Assembly (NCBI GenBank): GCA_015680685.1
Contig: MNCI01015552.1
Span: 80,047-144,046 of the forward strand
Length of the DNA stretch: 64,000 nt
Direction of reading: 5' to 3'
DNA from: Gnetum montanum
Lineage: Eukaryota > Streptophyta > Gnetopsida > Gnetales > Gnetaceae
The notes under the pieces are model-generated. The model was not told the DNA's origin, did not search any database, and saw nothing but the letters and a program-made list of their open reading frames with translations. How positions within the stretch are numbered: position 1 is the first letter of the stretch; each line of letters begins with the position of its first letter. A program made the position numbers and the translations under genes. This document shows positions 56,091 through 64,000 of the stretch, piece after piece.

Positions 56091-56841
56091 TCTAAGCCTT
56101 CAATGGACAAGAAGACAATCAGACTCAAGTGAAGAAAATCTTTTAGCACTTAGGGAATTAAGAGGCATGAATATTTCATCCATTGAGAGCATTAGTTTGT
56201 GGATGATGCTATATGGATTTGTGAGACTAAACTGATGAGTGGGAGATCACTTCAAATCCTACTCCATTGTTCATATGAGTTCACTTTTTGAAGAGTGGAA
56301 GAGATTGTATAGGAATACCTCTTCTGATTCCCTTGTTCTTTTTTTAAAAATTATTTTTGTAGGGTTTTAGATTTGAAAAGATGTCTTGGAAGTCCACAAT
56401 ATGTATTGGCTAAGACTCGAGCATGATAGAGGATATCTTGTTTAAAGAGCAAACTTCTTTGAGAAAATGTCTTGTTGAGGAAGAGATGTCTCTAAGAGAC
56501 ACCTCCTAGATAGAGGAGATATCTCAAAGGAGACATTTTCTACTAGGAGGAGACATCTTCCCCATGAAGGAGATGTTTCTCACTCTCAAGAGACATCTCT
56601 CCTAAATGATTTTTTTTTCTAGAAATGATCTAAGAAGGCTTGAGATGACTTGCATGGCTAGGGAGACTTCTGGAATTGACCATTCCAAGTTGGGAAATAG
56701 CCAGGAGAAGGTGAAAAAAATATAGAAACAATGTGGAAACTTCAAGATGATTTTTTGGAAGGTTTCCTTAGGGTTTTATATTTTTTTTCTAATAAATATG
56801 AATTTGTCATGCTTCTAACCATAGAGAGTTAAAAGAGGAGA
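56091..56841 (+). other. 3' region of element E with AGACATCT motif cluster
   Basis: Non-coding. Between 56450 and 56610 the words GAGACATCT and AGATGTCTC recur about six times on both strands. A purine tract, TTAAAAGAGGAGA (56829-56841), closes it. Confidence 0.5.
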
Positions 56842-57230
56842 TGTCATGAAGTTCATGTGTGAACTTGAGCAAGAGAAGGAAGAGCACATAGATTGAGTGT
56901 ATAGAGATTACAACATTAAGGTCAATTGTGTAGGATTTTGTGTTCTAGTCTTGCTTATGAGTTGAGATCTTAGTTTTGGGTTGTGGAAAAGATTATCTAT
57001 TAGTTGTGTCTTGCATTGAGAACAACCATTATGTGCTTGTAGAGCCTCCTACTCTACAACATTGTTTGAGTGATTAGAGGGGTTTGGATGTTTTGTGGAT
57101 TGTGGAAACTTGTAATATTCTCTTTTGAATAATTGAAGATAACTAGTTTTCTTGTTTTCTAGCAAATAAATTATCTTTTCATGATATTTGGATTTATTGT
57201 TGAAAGGTGATTTTAATATTGGAGTGAACA
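56842..57230 (+). mobile_element. Putative 3' LTR of element E
   Basis: It begins TGTCATGAAGTTC directly after the purine tract at 56829-56841. A possible end ...GTGAACA at 57230 gives 389 bp, the usual size in Reina-type chromoviruses. With no 5' LTR to compare, the right edge is a guess. Confidence 0.4.
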
Positions 57231-57639
57231 TGCTCTACAAAATATGATATTATGCTTTTTAATGTAGAGATAATGTCCTTACTAGTAGAAGTTTTTTTTT
57301 TTTTGCAATTTATCACACATAATCACTTTGAATTTCTATTGAATAAATACTTTTAAAAGTAATGTTACCAACCTAAGAGAAAGGATATTTTCACTATAAA
57401 GTTTTATAAACTAATAAATAGAGTGATGAAGAATCTTTAAGTTGACTGCACCAACTTATTTGCATTAATATAGATACATTGAAGTAGTAGCAATAAATGC
57501 TTATATAAACATGCCACCTATTGCATTTATGACATTAGTTATTGTAGTCAAAGAGAAGATATTTTAGTTTATTTTCTTAAGACTTAATAACAATCAATGT
57601 GTTGCAACATGAATTTTCATTAATTTTATAGAGTCTTAT
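57231..57639. other. AT-rich DNA, nothing recognised
   Basis: No reading frame, repeat boundary or motif was identified in this stretch. Confidence 0.4.
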
Positions 57640-58500
57640 TTAAGTGGCATTACACCTAGACACAATTCATGATAGATAATAGGATCAAGATCAATTCATA
57701 TTCATTATAATACTATGATTTAATTAATATTTTCTTATTTTTGATTATTATTTACTTTCATGCACACTTAGTTAATAATTTAGTTTTCCATATACATTAG
57801 AATATGCATAATGAGTATGACCAATTCTATGCATAAACACATTATTTTTTGGTAATCTCAATAGTGTTATCACATGGTACACCTAGTATTTAGCACTTAG
57901 TAACCTAGTGATGATCATGTAAGTTTAGGATATGTACAATGGAATAGGAATAAATGCTCATTACTTAGCTAGCTTAGGGTATGATGGATTAGGAATGGAT
58001 TCTCATTGCTTTGGCTAGCTTATGATTTACTTCATTTCATCTTAGTTTAATTAGATTAAATTTTTATACTTTAAGTTTATTTTATAGTGGACAAATAACA
58101 TTAATAATCATATGCTTCAATTACACTTAATCATATGAATTAAGGCCAACACAAATTTTTTTGGAAAGATAGTGATCTATGATTAATGATTAATGATCTC
58201 GNCAACTCTAAGAGAAGTAAACATTTCGAGTTAATGTTTATGACTTAATAAAATATTAATATTTTTCTAAAGATAAATGATGAAGCTTTAAATAGCAATT
58301 GTTATTAATGTTAACTAATCTAGATCACTAGCATAAGTTCTTGACTACTACGTGAAAGATAAATTGTAATGTAGTCCCTATGCCCAACCATACAAATCAC
58401 AAGCATTACAAGTGATCCAATTGTAATCTATGGCCTGAGCTAATGGGATTTCTANAACTAATCTATGGCTACACTTCACCTTGGCAATCAACTAAGAAAG
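57640..58500 (+). mobile_element. LTR debris of the TGATGA family, two orientations
   Basis: 57700-58165 resembles the plus-oriented LTR family (AGCACTTAGTAACCTAGT, TCAATTACACTTAATCAT). 58355-58500 resembles the LTR end in minus orientation (GTCCCTATGCCCAACCATAC, then GCATTACAAGTGATC). The two pieces cannot belong to one LTR. An N lies at 58202 and another at 58455. Confidence 0.45.
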
Positions 58501-60170
58501 GTAAAGAATATGATCCAATACTAGGAGGACCTCTAGGTCCTATTCTTCTAGAAGGCCACTAAGAGATAATCAAAGGGGTCATGGAACGAGAACAAGCCAA
58601 CATAACTTTCCTAGTTCTCTATCCTCTTCATCATTCTTATCATCAAGCTTTGATGAGGATAAGCATGAAAAAGGAAGAAGAGACCAAGATAGACAATTTG
58701 ATGAAGATAACTAAAGAGATCAAATTAGAAATGAAGGTAGAAAAAATGATTGGAATAGAGATAGACATACAGATCATTGATACAAAAATGGTAGAAGGCA
58801 TGGTAGACAACACATAAAGGGTCATTATCACGATAGAGACTATGATGAGTATGATGATTAAAATGAACCTTGGCTGGTAACAAGGAACATGATCAACATA
58901 AGGAAGTCTATTTACTTTTTTACTAAGCATTAGAGGGATAGATACATCAAGTTGCTTAACATGAATACTATTCCTATGTTCAAAGGAGACTATAATGTGG
59001 AGTCGCAACACCATTTGCAAGCCTTCCATGATACTTATGAATTGCGAAATATAGGAAATGACTGGAAAAATATTAAATTATATACAAGAGCACTCATTAA
59101 AGAAGCATAAAGATGGTATAATTATTTGAAACTAGAATCCATCAAGAGCACAATGTTAAAATTATTTAATGACAAATATCATACATATTCCAAAGTGTCA
59201 AATTTGAGGAAGTATATTCAAGGGTGAAAATAAGATAATCATGAGTTCCTTTATGAAACCTTGGACATATATTATTTATTATTATAGAGGTATCCAAGCC
59301 ATAAATTTTCTCAAAGCGAGTAGTTAAGACACATCAAAGATAAGCTAAGGAGCAAAACATTGAAAACTCTTAGGGTTTATGCCCAAGGAAGATTGTCAGA
59401 GATAAGAGTCCATTAAATTCAAATGTTGATTGATTATGTGGCCAAGGAAGAGGGTGAACTTAAAAAGTGTATAATAGGAACCCATTCCTTTGCAAGAATA
59501 ATATTCTTACTTTTCAAAAAAGAAAAGATGATGATCCAATGGAGGAGGTCATCTAAAGAAAGACTTTACCTATTCAAAAAACCAATAATAGAAATAGTGG
59601 AAAATATTAAGAAATTATAGGATTCTCTTGATGAAAAGTTTTCAATTACGTTAAAAAATAGTTAAGAAAAAGATAGAATAAACAATTTTACAAGACAAGG
59701 ATAATAAAAAGAAAAAGAAAACAAGAAAGGATATATACAAGCATAAAGGAAAAGTTGTTGTAGTAGAAGAGGTTAGTAATTTAGATTCATATGGAGATGA
59801 AAAATGCAAATTATGCCTATATGAACATTTTAAGGGATGTTGCCTCATCATATACATATTCAAGAATCAAGGACATATGTTTTAAACTCTAAATTCATTA
59901 AGAAATAGATGCCCAAGGGATTGCCTTGTCTGCAAGGTAATTATAGATAGTTCTATAATCAAAAGTACTATCCAAATGGGGCTGCTACTTTACTATAAGA
60001 ACAATACCATTAATAGAAACAAAAGCCATAGTCATGGAGTATGCCATTACCAAGGCAATAGTATCCTTTTCGGTAACTCGATTCTTATAGAGCTTATGTT
60101 CAATAGCATATTTCTCCTAGTGGTGCCTCTACTCATGCATCCTCTCATTATTATTATCCATTAGAAAATT
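58501..60170 (+). pseudogene. Gag remnant of Athila-like element G
   Basis: A Ser tract is followed by sequence rich in D/R/H/N (about 58620-58860), then the capsid-like block N-T-I-P-M-F-K-G-D-Y-N, H-H-L-Q-A-F-H-D-T-Y-E-L-R-N-I, A-L-I-K-E-A and W-Y-N-Y-L-K-L-E-S-I. Later come V-A-K-E-E-G-E-L and the knuckle at 59805-59840, C-K-L-C-L-Y-E-H-F-K-G-C, with all four CX2CX3HX3C ligands intact. Many stops are present. No protease or RT follows before the next LTR at 60308. Confidence 0.7.
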
Positions 60171-60307
60171 ACAAACTTGCAACTCTTTATGTTAATTTAC
60201 CCTTCTATGCATTTGATTAACCTATAATGCAAATATACTCAATATCCACACAATCCTCTTTCTTCAACATCACCTCTTCTTATGTAAGGTGAAATACCAT
60301 CACAACT

Positions 60308-60854
60308 TATGAAGTGTCAAAGTGTTGTGTCGATGGACCCCCATTGATGTTGCCTCGTCGATGTCCCTATTGACGCAACCCCATCAATGTGGTGTTGCCT
60401 CATTGATAGGGCTATGTTGAAGTATTGTTTGTTTCATTTATGAGGTCCCATTGATGTAGCTCCATAATAAAGTCTATAAATACATGCTTACCCACCATGT
60501 TTATGGGGAGTCTTGTCATAGTTGTAGTGAAGCTATTGTGGTTTTGTCATTTAAGAGTTTGAATATTTTTCTAAGTGCTTGTAGTAATTGAATTACTTCA
60601 TTTATTTCATCCTTTATTTCAAGCATTGACAACATAAAACATAAACATAATAAAAATCATACGCCTCAATTACACTTAACCATACCTCTAGATATCACAA
60701 GTGTAATTGAGAAGACAATGAATGACTGCTAGGGCAAGTTCACTTCATAAGGGCTAGTGTACCAGAAGACATAGAGTTCATAGAATCTGACCAAATCATG
60801 CATGAACACTTAGTGATTCATATGGTTGAGTGTAGGGGTACTTGCTGCTCATCA
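60308..60854 (+). mobile_element. 5' LTR of element F (L6), short form
   Basis: Starts at about 60308 (TTATGAAGTGTC, degenerate TGATGA) and ends CTCATCA at 60854. At 547 bp it is about 400 bp shorter than L4 and L5. It keeps the CATCGATGGG-type words, a TATA box (CTATAAATAC, 60475-60484) and the end TAGGGGTAC, but lacks the middle part with the TACCAAG repeats. Confidence 0.75.
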
Positions 60855-60855
60855 T

Positions 60856-60874
60856 TGGCACCATTGTTGGGAAC
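60856..60874 (+). other. Primer-binding site, element F
   Basis: TGGCACCATTGTTGGGAAC, one base after the LTR end. It differs from TGGCGCCGTTGCCGGGGA (tRNA-Asp complement) almost only by C-to-T or G-to-A changes. Confidence 0.7.
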
Positions 60875-61008
60875 TCTTACTATTTGAAATGTGCACTATC
60901 TAGGTATAGTAAAAATCATTAACATCATTGGATGAACCCTAGGGTCAAAATCATTCTCAAAATAAATATAATAATTTAAGCACACTGATATTTTATTTTA
61001 ATTATAGA

Positions 61009-63350
61009 ATGCCTTCTTCTCACAAGTGCGACAATACTAAGCCCCTAGTGCCTCAAGAATGCAATGTGGTATATACTCATCCAAATGAGTATGTGTCTCA
61101 CTTCACCTTCATCCTACACTAGGATGAACAACTATGGTGGTGAGATATGGATGACAACATTGTAATGCCTCCTAATTGATCTATGCCTAGGATGCTGCTC
61201 CAAACTCTTAGAAGGTTGGGTATCTAGGATCTTCAAGAAGAGGACATTGTGCATGATTATGACTACTAGGACTACCATCCCACTAAAACACAATGCAAGA
61301 GAGATCAACACTAGGAGAAGCATCATGAAACTATGAAGGGGAAATGGTTCACCAATATCTTATTCCTACTCAACCAAATGATGATGAGGATCCTCTCTTT
61401 GGGATTTCTCAACATGCAAATTCTCCATCCCTTAATATTGGTGATGGGGGCTTAAACCTAAAGTTGCTATCCACTATCAACAATCTAGGTTCAAGCAAAA
61501 GTGCAAGTCCAAGTAGGGGCTTAAGGAAGCATTAAGAAGACAAGAAAGTTGATGAACATGGCCATGAAAATAATAGAGGGAGTGGTAGACACCATGGTGG
61601 TGGTAGTTCTCCTCCGTCTTCATCCTCTTCATCTACATCCTTTTCTTTTTCTTCCTCTTCTAGTTTTGACAGATACTACTAAAAGGATAACCATGATGAA
61701 GGTGAATAGCAAGACAATAATGATCGCCAGATCCACCATGAATGAAGGGGTAGAAAAGGACATCATAGATGTCATTGAAATAATGATGAGGATGACCCTT
61801 TGTTGGCAACTTAGAGCATGCTAAATATTGCAAAGGTAGTAAAAATCCCAGCTAGGCATGTCAAAGATAGTTGAATAAAGTGACTTGACATGAACAATAT
61901 CTCCATATTTGAGGGGGATATAACTTTGATTTGAAAACACATATTCAAGCCTTTCATGATGTTTGTGCCTTACAAAATATTGAAAATCAGTGACATAAAT
62001 TAAAGCTATTTCCTAGGATACTCATCAAGAAAGTAGAAAGCTAGTATCAATATTTGGAGTCGAAATCTGAGAAGGAAAATCCAAGGATGGAAGCAAGGAA
62101 CACATGAACCCCTTGGATGCTACCATGGGGAGATACTATTATCTCATACACCGATGCCCTGGCCATGGTTATTCTTAGCAGTTTATGCCCAAGGAAGACT
62201 AGCAGGACTTGGAGTCCATTAATTCCAAAGGCTAATAGAGTAGGTAGCAAAAGAAGAAGGAGAACTAAGAAAATGGAAAAATGATGAGGAATATAACAAG
62301 GATCCTTCCATAAAAAAAAGGGAGGTACAATTTTATGACAACGAGGAGGATTCATCACTTGATGAGGTGGTGAATAGAAGAATCTTACTGATTCAAAAGT
62401 CTTTGTCTAAAATTTCAGCCAAGGTAGATAAAATGTGGGATTCATTGGATGAAAAATTTCAAACTACTCTAAAAATTATACAAGAATTAAGAGAGTAGAA
62501 TAGTGATCACAATTGCAAGAGGTGGAAAGAAGTTGAACATGCTTACCAAAGGGGTAAGGGAAAAATTGTTGTAGTAGAAGAAACTCTGGAGACAAAATCA
62601 AATGACAATGGTGGGTGTGACATCTACCAATACAAACTTCCTAAAGGATGTTGCCCTATAGTGTCACACTTGTATGAGTCTATGGTGTATACATTAAATC
62701 CTAGACTAGCAAGAAGGTAAGCACCCAAAATTTTGCCTTATCCTCAAGGAAATCCAAGGTAGTTCTACTAGCAACAACAAGCTTATTATCCAAGTGGAGA
62801 TCCACCATAGCCATATGAGCAATACAAGTAGTGGAAACACCCAAAATCATGGGGGATGCCACCACCAAGGTAGTGGTACCCTTATAGGAAGCTAGATCCA
62901 TATGGGTATTATGTTCAGCAACCAATGTCTCCACGTGACTCTTCTAGTCACATTTCTTTTCAACATCATTACTACCCTCTAGAGTGTCACAGAACTAATT
63001 ATTCATGTACTAGAGGGAAAACCCCATATCCCTATCATGCTCCTCATCCTTTCACACATGCTCCTCCACCCTCCACCCAATTACCTTCTACTTTATCTAT
63101 ACTAGGTGGAATTCCACCACAGCTGTAACAATGTAACGCTACTAGGGCTATTAACTTATAATCAACTTTCCAGCGAAATGGTTCAGAACCCAAATTCCAA
63201 AAATGACCATTCTTTTGATACAATAGTCCTTCAAATTCCTCATAGAATAATGCAGTTGGCTACCCTATCTCTCCATCATCTTCTACATCAAATCTTTTCG
63301 AGAGCCCTTCAAACCAAATGCCTCCTAAGATCCACACTATCATGTTAACC
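61009..63350 (+). pseudogene. Gag remnant, element F
   Basis: The start at 61009 gives M-P-S-S-H-K. The shared N-terminal block V-V-Y-T-H-P-N-E-Y-V and L-L-Q-T-L-R-R-L-G-I follows. Next come a Ser-rich then H/D/R-rich part (61600-61800), the capsid-like block from L-D-M-N-N-I-S-I-F-E-G at 61887, V-A-K-E-E-G-E-L-R-K, and the knuckle at 62616-62651 (C-D-I-Y-Q-Y-K-L-P-K-G-C; second Cys and His lost). The tail is Tyr/Pro-rich (62925-63128, with H-A-P-P-P-S-T-Q-L-P). Frameshifts lie near 61320, 61540, 61830 and 61930. Confidence 0.75.
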
Positions 63351-63419
63351 CATGCTAAATCTGATTGGATCAAGGTTGGCAACCTTCCTAGGAAAACATC
63401 TAACTTTGTAAGTCCTCTC

Positions 63420-63722
63420 ATCTACTTGCAGATCATTGGACATGAGCCATGAAAGGCTCTTTTTGATTTAGGTCTTAGTGTTAATCTAATTTCCCATGAC
63501 ATGTATAAATCATGGAACCTATTGCCTCTCAAGAAGAGTAATATATATCTAGAATTAGTAGACCAATCAATCACTATTCCTTTGGGACTTATGCAGGACA
63601 TTATGACCATTATTTGTGCATGGTTCTATCTTGTTGATGTTCTAGTGATCAAGGTTTACAACTACAAGGGAGACTTCCCAATTATTATGAGAAGGGCATG
63701 GTTGAGCACTGTTGATGTGTGA
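63420..63722 (+). pseudogene. Aspartic protease of element F
   Basis: The active site D-L-G-L-S-V-N-L-I (Asp codon 63465-63467, Gly 63471-63473) is the best preserved of the four copies. It is followed by S-H-D-M-Y-K-S-W-N-L-L-P-L-K-K-S-N, L-E-L-V-D-Q-S-I-T-I-P-L-G-L and I-I-M-R-R-A-W-L-S-T-V-D, open for 73 codons at 63501-63722. It matches Athila-type proteases, which also use D-L-G rather than D-T-G. Confidence 0.8.
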
Positions 63723-64000
63723 ATGGGCATAAGAGATCTCTCCTTGGAAATTTCCAAGGAGAATGAATTTTGAAAGATAGAGAAGAAGAGAGTTCCATGC
63801 ATCACGTACAATGATACCAAGTGTAACTATGTGTAGAAACTTTAGTATTTCAAGACCACATCCATCAAAGCATGCAAATAATGTGTAGATGAATCTAAAG
63901 TTTAAAGGTGCTTATACACAATAGTCATAAAATAGAAGGGCACCTAGTGGGAAACAACTGATCTTGGAAGCAGCACACTTTGCATGGAACCTATTGAGAG
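63723..64000 (+). pseudogene. Protease-RT linker, element F
   Basis: M-G-I-R-D-L-S-L-E-I-S-K-E-N, K-K-R-V-P-C-I-T-Y-N-D and S-S-T-L-C-M-E-P-I match the spacer between protease and RT in elements A, C and D. It contains several stops and is cut by the window end. Confidence 0.65.

Larger units (their letters stand above)
60308..64000 (+). mobile_element. Athila-like Ty3/gypsy retrotransposon F, 5' part
   Basis: LTR, primer-binding site, gag and protease on the plus strand, running off the window end. It is colinear with A, C and D in opposite orientation. The last bases (about 63960-64000) correspond to the segment after protease in element A (near 6780). Confidence 0.8.

Noticed and set aside
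58643-59029. 128-codon minus-strand frame, hydrophobic
   Set aside because: Complement of the Lys/Asp/Arg-rich gag linker of element G, which automatically gives a hydrophobic Ile/Ser-rich shadow.
1-64000. tRNA, rRNA or host protein-coding genes
   Set aside because: Scanning both strands by eye showed none; the tRNA-like words found are primer-binding sites next to LTRs.

Overview
The window is plant nuclear DNA made almost entirely of old, nested LTR retrotransposons. I found no intact host gene, rRNA, tRNA or CRISPR array. The signs of a plant are: a Tat-type Ty3/gypsy element with two RNase H domains, Athila-like Ty3/gypsy elements, a chromovirus-type pol, a Ty1/copia element, a LINE scrap, and GT-AG introns. 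The low gene content, the age of the copies and the nesting fit a large-genome seed plant. A gymnosperm is possible, but that is a weak guess. Runs of N (30755-30846, 41148-41780) and single Ns show a draft assembly.

Layout. 1-172 is the end of a young LTR running out of the window. 173-956 holds a LINE reverse-transcriptase scrap. 957-10967 is Athila-like element A (minus strand: LTR 10019-10967, then gag, protease, RT, RNase H, integrase and a 3' repeat called R here), with a solo LTR at 1406-2269. 10991-27632 is Tat-type element B (plus strand, 16.6 kb, both LTRs). 27633-28980 is a broken minus-strand reading frame that may belong to a plant transposon-protein family. 29114-39500 holds two R copies and element C (minus); 39501-48286 is element D (minus). 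C and D are relatives of A. 48318-48554 is an unidentified coding scrap. 49380-53351 is a decayed Ty1/copia element (minus). 53723-57230 is the 3' half of a chromovirus-like element E (plus), cut by a perfect solo LTR at 53941-54981. 57640-60300 is LTR debris plus an Athila-like gag (G, plus). 60308-64000 is the 5' part of another Athila-like element, F (plus).

The most notable feature is inside element B. Between its gag and its reverse transcriptase lies a gene on the opposite strand (20835 down to 16005), with about eight exons, consensus GT-AG introns, a region recalling the putative plant transposon protein domain, and a coiled-coil, acidic C-terminus. It sits where the retroviral-type protease should be; the protease core was not found.

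The Athila-like copies share a distinctive set of features: an LTR beginning TGATGA and ending TCATCA, a primer-binding site resembling the tRNA-Asp 3' end with C-to-T decay, a gag with a compact CX2CX3HX3C knuckle, and the R repeat after integrase. Many stop codons are TAG or TGA where Gln or Trp would be expected, the pattern left by long cytosine methylation. The two LTRs that still carry many CpG sites (1-172 and 53941-54981) look youngest.
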